A DNA stretch of 64,000 nucleotides from Ariolimax columbianus (lineage: Eukaryota; Mollusca; Gastropoda; Stylommatophora; Arionidae): positions 47,238,666 to 47,302,665 of the forward strand of contig JAVGWX010000002.1 in NCBI GenBank assembly GCA_036924085.1, given 5' to 3'. Under the pieces are notes generated by a model. That model saw only the letters and a list, made by a program, of their open reading frames with translations. It ran no database searches and had not been told where the DNA came from. The position numbers and the translations under genes were made by a program. Of the stretch, positions 44,520 through 56,344 are shown in pieces. The number at the start of each line of letters is the position of its first letter. Positions within the stretch are counted from its first letter, which is position 1.

Positions 44520-45775
44520 TAACGTAGAGTCCCTCGATAGAGTGGAGAATAATGCTCTGCGCCTTAGTGGAGCAATGAAGTCAACACCCACTGCTTCATG
44601 TGAATGTGGAACCCCTTGAGATGCAAAGAGATGTGGCTACTATGGAAGTTTATGAGAGAAGTAGAAGAATGACCAAAGACCACCCCAATAGAAGTCTTGT
44701 AGAAAAATAATAACAAAAGCAGAGAATAAAACAAGTCAGTCCTCCACCACATCAGTGAGATTAAAAACAGAAATCACATCCAAGACAAGAAACACAGAGT
44801 AGCAAGAAATTTACCATCACAGACATGTTTAAAAATGCAAGAAATTCAAAGAAAACTAACAGATAATACAACATGAAGTGCTGGTCCAGTCAGTCTTATG
44901 AGAGCATCCTAGAAAACAATTCATGTCTTCCCAGAAGAATATATATGGGACTGCTTTTAAGGCCACCATTAAAGCGGGTTATGGACTCTACACAGAGTAT
45001 CCAGACATAAGATCTGATGAGCTGTTTTATGCCTGTGGAGAGATATGTTGAAACTATAAAGTAGACCACTTGACTATTTGCTGCTTTCCCATCAAAAGCC
45101 CAAAGCATCATAATCTTAACAGACTCATTATCTGCCTTTCAAGCTCTGAAGATGGTGGTCATTGTAAGCTTGTACTTAACAAAATATCCCTAGATGCCAA
45201 CCAACTTCTCACATCCCATGAATTCAGAATAGTTATGCAGTGGATTCCTGGTCACTCAAATACACCAGGAAATAACAAGGCAGACTGGCTAAGAAGGGAT
45301 CAAGTCAAAAACAATACACACCAACAACCCTACAGACAGTCAAACAACTACTGAAGACTGCGAGCAAAGAGAATTGGCTGAATGAATTTATGAGCAATGG
45401 GGAATACTGGGAGAGAAATTTACAAAAATATGGCCATCCCAAAGATATCAACCTCCTGAAAAGGATAGACCAAAGCACCATTTTCCAACTTCGCACTCAA
45501 CACATACAACTTAAATCACTTGAACAGAATCCAACCAGAACATACTCCAGAGTGTCGGTTGTGTACACATTCCTTATGAAACTGTTGAACATCATCTTTT
45601 TGAATGTCCGTACTTGCTGGTGTTAGAAAAGAGCTTCCTCTGAGACGGACAAATGGATCACTTTGTACGTAACTAAACAACAGCTCACAAATACTTGCAG
45701 ATACCACTATATGGCATTGGGCCAAAGGGCAGGAGCCCACAGGCTGCTGAATCAATAACTAACGGAAGCATTCAG
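44520..45775 (+). pseudogene. Jockey/I-like LINE: post-RT, RNase H and C-terminal region
   Basis: Across frames: 'LRLSGAMKSTPTASCE' with 'PLEMQRDVATMEVYE' type post-RT sequence, 'LTDSLSAFQAL' (RNase H Asp block), 'MQWIPGHSNTPGNNKADWL' (RNase H His/Asp block), 'KDQSTIFQLRTQHIQL', 'NRIQPEHTPECRLCTH' (finger Cys) and 'YHYMALGQRAGAHRLL' in the tail. Numerous frameshifts, no catalytic RT. A 5'-truncated dead copy of a LINE distinct from 58744-62652. Confidence 0.75.
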
Positions 45776-46159
45776 TCTTTAGGTCACACACATCTTGTTA
45801 GCAGGCACAGCCTCGTCTTGAGAATACCAGGACTTTTATGGTCAGGGGGCTGTTAGGAACAATCAAACAGAATTAAAAGCTCATCCTTGACTCCACTCCA
45901 GGCAATGACAGCAGGTTGGAATCTGATATTCATAACTGAATTTTCCATGTCATAAATAGAGGATTCCTCAGCCCAAGAAAACAAAGACTGGATACCACTC
46001 CACCTTTTGTACCTAGTGAATCATGGGCAATTCACATATGTGAATCATGGGCAATCACCAGAACCTACAAAAGTCAGTTCCAAACCTCTCAGAAGTGAGA
46101 GGTATTTTGTTAAGAAAGGTAGTCCAAGTAACAAGGTCATCTGCAATCAGACCACATGA

Positions 46160-46344
46160 TAGTATGTATTGGACAGCGTGGTTAAGTGACACGGCTCAGA
46201 ACCTGGCTGTTACCCCAGGGAAGCAAACCCTTACATAAAATGCATGCCAAAGTCGGATGCACTGGGCCAACAGGCCCAAAATAAAATAGTGCAATGCACA
46301 TCACCTTGGGCAATAGGGAAATAAGGCGAATAGGGAGGAAAAAA
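46160..46344 (+). mobile_element. SINE family A, internally deleted
   Basis: It lacks the tRNA B box and following block but keeps 'GTGGTTAAGTGACACGGCTC', 'GCTGTTACCCCAGGGAAGCA', the central domain 'AAAGTCGGATGCACTGGGCC' and 'CAATAGGGAAATAAGGCGAA'. The perfect target duplication AGACCACATGA is at 46149-46159 and 46345-46355. Confidence 0.9.
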
Positions 46345-46355
46345 AGACCACATGA

Positions 46356-46550
46356 CATGAACTTCAAACCCAACTTTTTTTGTCACTAGTGGAGCACTGA
46401 TGGTTTGGCCATGTCTATAGAATGAAAAAATACTGGATACCACAACAATTATAGGAGGGCTAAGCACCACAAATCTATACTGAAATCAGGCCATTTGGAA
46501 GAGAGCAGATATAACACTCTGGCACTCTCTCAGCTTGTTGAATGCCCACC
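46356..46550 (+). pseudogene. Possible LINE C-terminal fragment
   Basis: 'EHRWFGHVYRMKKYWIPQQL' resembles the R(L/W)xGHVxRMxDxRIPKQ post-RT motif. The SINE at 46160 is inserted just upstream, and 46030-46148 may belong to the same copy. Weakly supported. 46550-47735 shows nothing else recognised. Confidence 0.4.
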
Positions 46551-47739
46551 ATGAGTAGGATTACTCTTTTGTGGGCCCTAAAAAGGATGTTAAGTGCTGG
46601 TTGTCGTAGATTTCCTTACACCCCGAGTGTGCTGATGAAGGTGGACCAGGGTCCTCCAGGCGGTTGTGCCATGTTTGGCTCCATCTGCGTGTCACTCACT
46701 ACTATGGGGATCATGTCGTGCCCTCACATTGTTAGCCAGGCTGCTAAAAAAACAGCCTTTTTCGAGGAAGCCAAGGGTAGGGTCTAGTCCAGTATGTTTT
46801 TTTGCCTGAACCTGACTTAACATGTCTGATCAGTATTTTTTGCTTGACCAGACGTTTTCTTCCTTTCCACTCTCTCAGGTAAATCCCTACCTCAGAGTAG
46901 AAGTAGATATCCACAAAACCTGTCTGGATATATGCAACCTTTAATGTAGTTTGTCGGGCATTGACAGGAAATGGAGACAGACTACAACATAAAATATCGT
47001 CACTGAACTTCTAGCCAAAGGCAATGACTCATCATCAATGATATACAGTGAATGAAGATACACAAGGGTTTTTAAATTTACTTTTGAAGTAGCTCTTCTA
47101 GTGTAGAAGTCCTCAACATTTATAAGGGTAAGTCAGTAAGCTGGTCACAAACTAATATGGGATAGTTGAAAAATGTCCAATAAGAACAATTGAAATGCGA
47201 TTGAAGAAATTGTGTGAGCAAATATGCCCAGGATTCACTGCCATGAACTATGTGATCACAGCAGAGAAATAAAAAGTGGCAATAGAATTTGAAAGGCACT
47301 ACTCAAGTACCCAAATACAAATGATTCAGTTACACACATGTGCATTCCTAGGCTGCAAACAGCTAATAGTCTAGTTTCAAAGGCAGTTATTGTGAAAATA
47401 TGCTGCACACCAACAAATATGTGGTAAATGGTGATTAAATAGGGTTGTGCATAGGGCTATCAACTTCATCTTTTTAAGACAAAATAGCACCATGACTAAT
47501 GAACATGAAGTGCTTTGGTACAGGTTGGTGCAGTGTTGGGCCAAGGTTTTTCTTGCGGGGAAAAAGGTACATGAAGACAGATCAAACTTTGTGTCTCCTC
47601 CATATCACATTTCGACTTATTTCCAACATTTTCTCTCATTTAGCCTGAAGGCATTAAGTCACCATTTGGCTCCAAGTGAAGAATAGGGCAACTCCCATAG
47701 TTGGTTCTTCTACATGAAGATTCCACTCCATCAGAACAT

Positions 47740-47885
47740 TTGCAGAGACTTTCATAGGAATTGTTTTACATAATGGGGGGTTGTGACCTTACGCACAACT
47801 CTCTTTGTTCATCTTTTACATGCCTTGAAGGTTACAGTGGTCCTATTCTTTTCAAACCGGGTACCTGAAGGTGGCCTGATGCATA
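47740..47885 (-). repeat. SINE-like family F copy
   Basis: 'GTGACCTTACGCACAACTCT', 'CTTTGTTCATCTTTTACATG', 'TTACAGTGGTCCTATTCTTT' and 'GGGTACCTGAAGGTGG'. This is among the longer copies and defines the family's end. Confidence 0.5.
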
Positions 47886-48006
47886 AATGTTATATTGGAC
47901 ATAACCAATAACACTGTAATGTGGGCAAACACGTAGGTACTCAGTCTACCTCATCAGAAAAGTGTGGGTACTGGTGGTTTCTGTAGTTTTATTATTGTAC
48001 CACTCC

Positions 48007-48161
48007 TTCCTCATTCGTTCTCAAACTCCTGCTACCAAGTCCTGAACAGGGCTTTGGTAGTAGCAGGATGTAGTTCGGAGAACGGAATGTGTTGTGTCGC
48101 TAGTTTACAGCTTGACTGCGATATTTACACCTTTCGGTCTGACACATCCGTCTTCGGCAGT
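48007..48161 (-). mobile_element. SINE family B, 5'-truncated, with target duplication
   Basis: The reverse complement carries the central domain (GCCGAAGACGGATGTGTCAG, 'ACCGAAAGGTGTAAATATCG'), 'GTCCTGAAC'-type and 'AGGACTTGGTAGCAGGAG' blocks and a 'GAGAACGAATGAGGAAGG' tail. The target duplication is GTACCACTCC (47997-48006) against GTATCACTCC (48162-48171). Confidence 0.8.
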
Positions 48162-48267
48162 GTATCACTCCATTTCTGGCATTGCTCAACCCACATTATT
48201 GATTTTAAAAACTCCCATCGCAGCTTGAATTGCAGATTTATCAACTACTATGATATGTAATAGTGTG

Positions 48268-48475
48268 ATTTGTGTTGTGGTAGAGCACTCGATTATCACG
48301 ATAAAGGTACGAGGTTCAACACCTACAACTGTTATGCTTCAGTCGACCCACCTATAAACTGGTACCTGACTTATGGTTAAGGAAGGAAAAGGCAGTAAAA
48401 AAGGGGAACTGGTCACCCCACCTCACACAAGCTGAGGCTAGTATACTGAAGTCTCTTCTAACACTTTCATTTCCG
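48268..48475 (+). mobile_element. SINE family C, tRNA-headed
   Basis: Head 'GTTGTGGTAGAGCACTCGAT' (A box) and 'GAGGTTCAACACC' (B box), then 'GGTACCTGACTTATGGTTAA', 'GGGGAACTGGTCACCCCACC', 'TCACACAAGCTGAGGCTAGT' and 'ATACTGAAGTCTC'. It matches 37077-37322 on the other strand. Confidence 0.75.
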
Positions 48476-48544
48476 ACCAGCCATTATGTATGCTGAAGGA
48501 CACAAGAGGTAATTATTTTGTGATTTGTAATATTGACTAGCAAA

Positions 48545-48777
48545 AACACGAAAATTGACATGGTATGGACATATATCATGATCGAGGGGCTGACCAAGAC
48601 CGTCCTGCTAGACACTGTGCCTGGAAAGCGCTGGAGACAGATGGCAATATAAAAGAGTGGATGGGAAGGTCTATAGCTGAAACTAATACCCTGGCGAAAA
48701 ATCTAGACATATGGCGGGAACTGGTTCGACAAACTGCAATAACAGTGCCTCACCAACTTTCTAGGTTACGGGACTGA
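48545..48777 (+). pseudogene. LINE C-terminal end
   Basis: 'NIKEWMGRSIAETNTLAKNL', 'DIWRELVRQTAITVPHQLSR' and LRD-stop form the C-terminus of a CR1/RTE-like polyprotein (usual form: WEDNIKEWTG..W..LVRxS..PQRPxRLRD). The part upstream, 'KLTWYGHIS' and 'LTKTVLLDTVPGKR', is frame-shifted. It leads directly into the 72 bp array, whose first unit contains its last 12 codons. Confidence 0.75.
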
Positions 48778-49242
48778 TGATATAATTTCTCCTTATTGAT
48801 ATTTAATGTCTTAACAGTGCCTCACCAACTTTCTAGGTTACAGGACTGATAATGTAATTTCTCCTTATTGATATTTAATGTCTTAACAGTGCCTCACCAA
48901 CTTTCTAGGTTACAGGACTGATAATGTAATTTCTCCTTATTGATATTTAATGTCTTAACAGTGCCTCACCAACTTTCTAGGTTACAGGACTGATAATGTA
49001 ATTTCTCCTTATTGATATTTAATGTCTTAACAGTGCCTCACCAACTTTCTAGGTTACAGGACTGATAATGTAATTTCTCCTTATTGATATTTAATGTCTT
49101 AACAGTGCCTCACCAACTTTCTAGGTTACAGGACTGATAATGTAATTTCTCCTTATTGATATTTAATGTCTTAACAGTGCCTCACCAACTTTCTAGGTTA
49201 CAGGACTGATAATGTAATTTCTCCTTATTGATATTTAATGTC
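48741..49242 (+). repeat. Tandem array, 7 x 72 bp, built from a LINE 3' end
   Basis: Units start at 48741, 48813, 48885, 48957, 49029, 49101 and 49173, each beginning AACAGTGCCTCACCAACTTT. Unit 1 differs at three positions (ACGGGACTGATGATA instead of ACAGGACTGATAATG); units 2-7 are essentially identical. Unit 1 is the coding end plus 3'UTR of the adjacent LINE. Confidence 0.95.
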
Positions 49243-49439
49243 CTCACATTGGGCACTTTTGAAGACTATTTACCAGCGACATTTAAAATCAGGCAGAAAA
49301 AAACTTTGTGATTGTGAAACTAGAAATGATTATTCATTGTTAAATTGCTGGCATGGCAAGTTATGATACCATGTCATGTGTAAATTACATTCTTAATATG
49401 CTAGGCCTAAACCATTAGATCAAACACTTTCAAATCAAT

Positions 49440-49745
49440 CATCAGGAGCAATGTATGAGCTGCAGCGGTCAATGACCCATAGCTGACTGCTAGCATCAGT
49501 ACCAGCAAACCAGAGCTGCCAAGACAAATGTAGACCCTCTGTGTAGTGATCCTGGAAAACAGGCTGCAACAAAGTAGACTGGATAAGGAGAAGGGATCGA
49601 AGAGAGAAGACCAACACGGTACTAAAAAATGCTTGCTGAAGTCGGATGTGTCTGACTGAAAGGTGCAATTATTGCAGTCAAGCTGTAAACTACGACACAC
49701 CACAACCCATTCTCAGGACAACATCCTATTTGCAAAGCCCTAATG
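49440..49745 (+). mobile_element. SINE family B
   Basis: 'ATGAGCTGCAGCGGTCAATG', 'CCAGAGCTGCCAAGAC', 'AAGGAGAAGGGATCGAAGAG', central 'GAAGTCGGATGTGTCTGACT' and 'GAAAGGTGCAATTATTGCAG', then AATGAATGAAAAAG instead of the GAA tail. About 305 bp. Confidence 0.82.
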
Positions 49746-49859
49746 AATGAAAAAGATATCTAACATTCTTTTATCTGTTACATATTCACCATCATTGTCT
49801 CACTTTGATATTCACCATCATTCTTGTTTGGTCTTTCATATCCATATGAAGACCATTGC

Positions 49860-50095
49860 AGCTGGCCCTATTTTGGAATCTTGTATAAAAGCACTGTGGC
49901 CAAAGAAGCAGTACAAGCAATGAACTTAGCAGCTAGCGAATGACTAAGTAAGTGAATAGGGATCATAGTGGGAATGCAAACTCAGTACCCAAAAACGCCA
50001 GATGAAATCATGTGTTGGGCTGAAAGGCACAGATATTGCAGATCAGCTGTAAACTACAACAACATCCTTTGCAGGATGATCACAGAAGTAGTAAA
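49860..50095 (+). mobile_element. SINE family B2, decayed
   Basis: 'GAATAGGGATCATAGTGGGA', 'ATGCAAACTCAGTACCCAAA', 'GTTGGGCTGAAAGGCACAGA' and 'TTTGCAGGATGATCACAG'. It corresponds to the reverse of 56345-56640. Confidence 0.6.
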
Positions 50096-50099
50096 AAAA

Positions 50100-52300
50100 A
50101 ACTTACCTGCCCTCTTGCAGTGGTTTCGATAGTATCGTTTTTGTTTGTTTGTTTGTTGTAAATTGAGGTTGCTTGCTCAATGTACAAACTCTCTATTTAT
50201 GACATTCATGGAGAGTTTCAGCAGTTCTAGTCTCTCCTCTCCAAATACCACCCAGGTGAAATATGCAGTATTTGAAAGTGGTACACAATGTCATTTTTTT
50301 AAAAACATTTTATCTGTGAGTCAGTGCCAGAAAGTTATATTCAGTGTCTTGTTAAACCTACATTAAATTATCTTCAAAATGACAAATAATTCATAAGAAT
50401 CAGTTAACTAAGGAAACTACACTTCAATTTGTACACTCATCTCAAGATACAAAAAGGAAATTACACATGTTTTTCAATTCAGTTTTCTTAATAATGAGGC
50501 AGTTTTTGTTTTTGCAAAAAAAATTAAACGTGGTAGAGGGATGCCAATTTATTGATTATTAATTAGTTCAAAATGTAATAATTCTGCTGGTAAATGTCAC
50601 AAAGCAAAAGTGGCTACTGAAAGTTGTATTGTCACTAGTGTAAGAAGAAAGACCCTTATTTGAGATTCAATGAAAGAAACCACAAAATTGAAGTAACTGG
50701 AGTCTAGATTAGTTAGGGGAAGGTTGATATCTTGGTTGCTACACCAGTTTGAGCGCAAGAATCGTTTAACCTTTCTTAAGGGATGCCTTAAACTTCATGA
50801 TTTGAATACATTCATACCTTTTCGTAGGCATCCCTGTACATTCTTTTCAGTCTCTTTCCATCCCCCTGTTCATACATGTTTGTGTATGTCTATATTCATT
50901 GGTTTTCATGTATTATAATGCATATATGTATAGGGTGTAGAGGTCATTTGTACACATTTCATATGTGTTTTGTGTAATATTTATAATTTCTTGTTTGGCC
51001 TACTTTGTCTTAACTGGCATAATGCAATTCAGACTATGACTAATGGTGGCTTTATTCATACTGTATTTGTTCTGAATTCCTTCGTCGTCATGATTCGCTA
51101 GGTGTTTTCATTTGTTCGTTATCTCTTCCAAAGTCCATATAACCGTAACATGGGTTTGATTTTCTGCCTGTCCTGGTGGAGTAACTCATCCATAGGTAAT
51201 GTTTTTATCAACATTTGACCTTCACTCGCAGCTTCAATTGATTTTTAACTAGACTATATAATTAATTACAAAACATGGAAATAGAAATCTGATGCATCAC
51301 ATTCTGCAGCCATGGTAATCATAAGAAGTTCTACACCCTGGGGTAGCCAGGGTATCATTAAAAAAAAAAAAAGTAAAGAAACCAATAGCATTACTGCCAT
51401 AGGGGTATGAGGTGTTAGTGATCTCACATTTGAAAGGCTCTGCTATATGAGGGCGTTAGCCATCTCCTCTCCCTCACCACTTTAACTTACCGGACACTGA
51501 GCAAGAGTAAACATCTTTATATTTGTAACTGTAGTAACAAAGTGTATACGCAGAAGAGATTATGATCAGGTGGGATGACCTGTTCCCTACCATAACAGAA
51601 CAGTCACAGAAGAGTGATGGTATTGGGTTCAAACTTAATTTAGCTGTGAGAGAGAGGACACAAATTTGCTATAAATTTTCATGAATCTTTATTACATTTT
51701 ATCTGAGCTTTGTGGCAGAAAAAAAAAATCATGATCAACATTAGGAGCACCAGTAAAATAAATTTCCAAATGACGCATCAAAAGATCTTAATACAGAAAA
51801 TCCGTTTAGCAATGGACATATATTAAATGTAATATGCATATCTTAACAAAGTAAAATGCATGTTTTATTTTTAACCTCCTCGTATATGCACACATATGAT
51901 ATATTTTTTGTTTTCTAATTTACATTTAGTCAGCAGTCATTTTTTTTAGGACAAAATACTTTTCATTAGTGCTCTAAAAGTTTATGTGTGGATTTCCACA
52001 CACATGATAAAACCAAAATGACTGCTTAAAATTGCATATGCATACTATTACCAAAAAGGTTTATCTTTTATATCAACATTCAATTCCAAAACAAAAAACA
52101 TTCATATGGCAGATCAATTTGATAATGTATAGGATGTATGTAAAATACATTTCTTTGTGTGTATAGATATATGATCTGAAATATACAGACAAAAGCAGTC
52201 TTGCAGATCATTCTTAGCTCTTCAATATGGAATACAGATTCAGGTATCAGAGAACGGCATATTTGGCCATACCGATAAACTCAATACTTATAAAACTCAC
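50100..52300. other. No gene recognised
   Basis: About 2.2 kb of AT-rich sequence between the SINEs and the 36 bp array. It should contain the 3'UTR or downstream region of the - strand gene, but no poly(A) signal stands out. Only short chance open frames were seen. Confidence 0.4.
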
Positions 52301-52303
52301 TGC

Positions 52304-52700
52304 TTATTTAGGTGTATTAAATTGGATGTCTTAAATCCTATACTTAGGTGTATTAAATTGAACGTCTTAAATCCTATACTTGGGTGTATTAAATTGAACG
52401 TCTTAAATCCTATACTTGGTGTATTAAATTGGACGTCTTAAATCCTATACTTAGGTGTATTAAATTGGACGTCTTAAATCCTATACTTGGGTGTATTAAA
52501 TTGGACGTCTTAAATCCTATACTTGGTGTATTAAATTGGACGTCTTAAATCCTATACTTAGGTGTATTAAATTGGACGTCTTAAATCCTATACTTGGGTG
52601 TATTAAATTGGACGTCTTAAATCCTATACTTAGGTGTTTTAAATTGAACGTCTTAAATCCTATACTTGGTGTATTAAATTGGACGTCTTCAATCCTAGGC
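52304..52700 (+). repeat. Minisatellite, 11 units of 35-36 bp
   Basis: Unit CTTAGGTGTATTAAATTGGA followed by CGTCTTAAATCCTATA. Three start variants (CTTAGG, CTTGGG, CTTGG) recur in the same order, giving a 107 bp higher-order period through most of the array. Older, more diverged units (ATATTAAAxTGxAxGTCTxA) continue to about 52945. Confidence 0.93.
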
Positions 52701-53634
52701 TAACTAAGCATTGCTTCTTTAGATATATTAAAATGAAGGTATCAGCCCAGGCAAAGCAACTGCTGCTTACTTCAGATACATTCAATTTAATGTCTTTAAG
52801 TCATGTCTACTTATTTATATTAAAGTGGATGTCTGAAAGTCCAGGCTGACTAACTACTCTTACCAAGATATATTAATTTGGACCATCTTAAATCGCAGGC
52901 TAAACACTGCTTACTTGGATATATTGAAGTGGAGGTCTCATAACCCATAAAGAGCTTATCTTCACATAAAGTTTTGACTGGTATACCAAATTGCTAATGT
53001 CGTTCTAGTTCATAAATGTATAAACAACACTGATCTGTATCCAGCATTGTTGTTATGGATCCAGATTACTTGGGCTCTGGCCCTTCAGCTCAATGTTATC
53101 TGGATATATTTATTTTTTTATTAAAAGTATTTAGTTTATCTGGCATCGGAGAAAGAAGCAGTATCACGTAAATTATTTTGTGCACACGGTTGTTCATACA
53201 CCCACCTTGTCATCAGATCAAGTACCATCTCCAGCATCCATTTCATAAATTGATGGAACACTCATGACTATTTTCAACCCCCTGCTCTCCATTCCAATAA
53301 TTGCTTATTTGCTCAACTTTTCCATCTTTTCATGCATGGTTTGGTAACAAAGAGCCAAGCCTTTGTGTCAACACTTTTTAAACATCTAATGTTTGTTAAT
53401 TATTTCTTTTGTTATTCCTAGTTCATTATTTGTGTGCCTTTGAGCATTTAAGAGGTTTTGAAAGTATAATATTACACTTAGAGAACATGGCAAACAGATA
53501 TTTATCAAAGATATCAAAACAGAAAGTACAGATTGCAAAAGGTTCAAGATTATGATGTGTAGTCTGATGTAAGACAACTTTAGAACCAACAATGGCTAAA
53601 ATCATTCTCAAGATGATCAATACAAGGGGATCCA

Positions 53635-53694
53635 CTAGATGGCCAAGATATAGTGTTCACGGGTGAGCTCCTCAGCCATACTGGTGTCCTCCTC
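53635..53694 (-). CDS. Last exon of an unidentified - strand gene
   Basis: On the - strand an acceptor (T run then CAG) opens 19 codons and TAG: EEDTSMAEELTREHYILAI. It is in phase 0 with the exon at 57535. I do not recognise the protein. The acidic/helical end and exact phase agreement across three exons argue for a real gene, transcribed toward CNOT3 (tail to tail). Confidence 0.55.
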   Translation of the reverse strand, partial: EEDTSMAEELTREHYILAI

Positions 53695-53758
53695 CTGAAA
53701 AAAAATTAAAATGCCAATAAAGTAGCAACAATGACCAGAGACTTAGAAGTATAGACAC

Positions 53759-53886
53759 TCCAGAATCGTTAAAATGGGAGTTCTTGACACCCCTGAATCA
53801 TTAAAATGGGAGTTCTTGACACCCCTGAATCATTAAAATGGGAGTTCTTGACACCCCTGAATCATTAAAATGGGAGTTCTTGACAC
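53759..53886 (+). repeat. Tandem repeat, 4 x 32 bp
   Basis: Unit CCCTGAATCATTAAAATGGG then AGTTCTTGACAC. The first unit differs slightly (TCCAGAATCG). It lies in the last intron of the - strand gene. Confidence 0.92.
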
Positions 53887-54106
53887 TCCGGAATTGTAAT
53901 AAAAAGTTAAATTTGAGGAAAATGCACCAAGCTAGATTCAATCAACTCGATAGCTCAGAAAATGGTATTTTCCATTTCCAGCTTTTGTGGCTATGAAATA
54001 TAGACTTGTTCAATCTAGATAATTTCTATTATATACTACCTAACATGCACATAGGCCTTCATTCTTGTTTTTGGAAACTCCAAGGTAAGTATTTGTATAC
54101 ACAATG

Positions 54107-54243
54107 TTTCTGCTGAAGACGGATGTATCAGACCGAAAGGTGCAAATATTGCAGTCAAGCAGCGAACCAACGCATTCTGTTTTTCGTACATCCTGCTTCT
54201 TGCAAAGCCCTATTCAGGACTTGGTAGCGGAAGATTGTGTACT
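54107..54243 (+). mobile_element. SINE family B fragment
   Basis: 'CTGCTGAAGACGGATGTATC', 'AGACCGAAAGGTGCAAATAT', 'CATCCTGCTTCTTGCAAAGC' and 'TTCAGGACTTGGTAGCGGAA'. The GAA tail is missing. Confidence 0.75.
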
Positions 54244-54419
54244 ACTACTTCTGTGTTGTGACAATAGTCACAAAAGCAAGTATATTTTAGCCACTAAAAA
54301 AATACATGAACCAAACAGAAAAGATAGTAAAGTAATAGTGGAGATTTGTCATGTGCAATGTCAGTCAGGTAATGCGACAATGTATCCCACAACTTCCTGC
54401 AAATAGTATACAGTTTCTG

Positions 54420-54870
54420 AGTTCTGATCATCTCCTATACTATGATACGGTTGCTGATCATCTCTCATACCTGATACTGTTTCTCAGTTCTGTTGATGAT
54501 CATGAAACTTTCTCAGTTCTGTTGATGATCATGAAACTGTTTCTCAGTTCTGTTGATGATCATGAAACTTTCTCAGTTCTGTTGATGATCATGAAACTGT
54601 TTCTCAGTTCTGTTGATGATCATGAAACTTTCTCAGTTCTGTTGATGATCATGAAACTTTCTCAGTTCTGCATCTGATCATCTCTCATACCATGATACTG
54701 TTTGTCAGTTCTGTCGCTGATCTCTCCGATACCATGATACTGTTTGTCGATTCTGTCGCAGAAAATCTACCATACCATGATACTGTTTGTCAGTTCTGTC
54801 GCTGAAAATCTACCAAACCATGATACTGTTTCTCAGTTCTGTTGCTGATCATCTCCTATACCATGATGTT
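54420..54870 (+). repeat. Minisatellite with palindromic core
   Basis: Seven units near 54480-54665 of CTCAGTTCTGTTGATGATCA followed by TGAAACT(TT/GTTT) alternate as two forms, giving about a 60 bp double period. They are flanked by longer relatives (about 60 bp) with ATACCATGATACTGTTT. The unit holds the palindrome ATGATCAT. Confidence 0.88.
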
Positions 54871-55189
54871 TAACCATCCAGCATATTTATTTTTTATTCG
54901 CTGTACCAATTTTTAGCAATTTTGCATATCCATTGATATTGTGTGCTTCAACGAAGATTTTCTAACAGCTCTTCAAAAAATGGAGAATACTATAGAACAA
55001 CTGTAGCTATGCATATTTTCTAGTACAGCTGGTGTGAGGGGAGGCAAGGATATCCATGACAATTAAGATGAGAAAAGGTATATAATTATAATAAAGTGAA
55101 GCCTTAATATTCATGATCCTTTACCAGTCACCCCAAGTGGTGGAGCATTTGGTTTTCCCTGACCAGTTTTTAATAAATCCGGAATCCAG

Positions 55190-55320
55190 TTGTTTGCGGA
55201 ATGGTTTCAGTAGCAATGGTTTTTAACATGGTAAGATTGCTAGCCACTTGCACGACTTTCACTAGTCTCCTCTTATGACATGCCGTGAAGGAAACAATGG
55301 CTCGATTTAATTAACCTGGG
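55190..55320 (-). repeat. SINE-like family F copy
   Basis: 'GGTTTCAGTAGCAATGGTTT', 'GATTGCTAGCCACTTGCACG', 'ACTAGTCTCCTCTTATGACA' and 'TGCCGTGAAGGAAACAATGG'. 54870-55190 and 55320-56340 show nothing else recognised. Confidence 0.5.
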
Positions 55321-56344
55321 AACCAATTGGGCGTCAAGGTGAGCTCGTTGAAGGATGATCAACAGCGTGAACAGACGGCAAATCTTTTATCATCTGCTAT
55401 GCAAACAAATATGAAAGTCCAAGACTGAGTCTCACCAGTTTGCAATGACTGTTAGATGAAACATTAGCTATTACTATGAAGATCCACAACACTTTCTCTT
55501 AAATATTAGATCATAATAAATGTCTTAACAATTGTCAGTTAATAGCAGCTTATTACATGAACTAATCTAGATGTTAGCATTGAGAAGTAGATTTAGAGCT
55601 CTCAAAGTGCCGGCAATGAATGACTAGTTTTAAATATTAATGGACGCTAATATCTACACGCTCCTATACACCTTGTGATGTGAACCTCATAGCTGTAGGT
55701 AAGAGGGTTGACCAGGAGAAATATCTATTGTTTGTGTAGGACCCATTGCTAGTAATATGATTTCCCGATTCCGACTTCAAATTATGACTTTCAGCCCCAG
55801 TGACAAAAATAATTAAACTGCTATTTAACTCTGCAATGTGTGAGAAAATAGGACTGCATTGTTCTGTTTAGCAACTGAATAAAAAGATTTAAATTATGTC
55901 AAATCATTAACAGAGACGAGAAACTAGCAGTATTTGTGGTTTCATGTTCTTACTGTTCTGTTGAACTTTCTCTCCCAACCAACGCCATTAGTGTTTGACA
56001 CACTATGCTGGACCAACATTGTTGGCGTTTGCCAATATAATATTTAAATACAGTTTAATCTAGTCCACATTCTAAAAACGTGTCCCAAATATTTCCAGTC
56101 CCTAATATTTCCAAATGAGTTACGACAGCCATTTTGGTTCCAAATTTGAATGGGAAAGGACGTTTGTTCATTTCAAAACCTTTTGTGATAAAGTGATACT
56201 ATTTGTCATCAGTTTTGTTCTGTCTTTTAAGATATGGCTTGTCACTTAGCTTTTTCTAAGAATCTTGTAAATTCAACAAATGTGCAAAATTGTGACATAT
56301 TCAATGTGTTATTTAAAAAATGGATTATCTGTATGATTCTTTTG

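Noticed and set aside
48741..49242. Regular repeats that might suggest a CRISPR array
   Set aside because: Units abut directly with no unique spacers, the context is eukaryotic, and the unit derives from a LINE end.
54351..54677. 108-codon repetitive open frame (SSVDDHETFSVLLMIMK..)
   Set aside because: Translation of a minisatellite; no start signal or homologue recognised.
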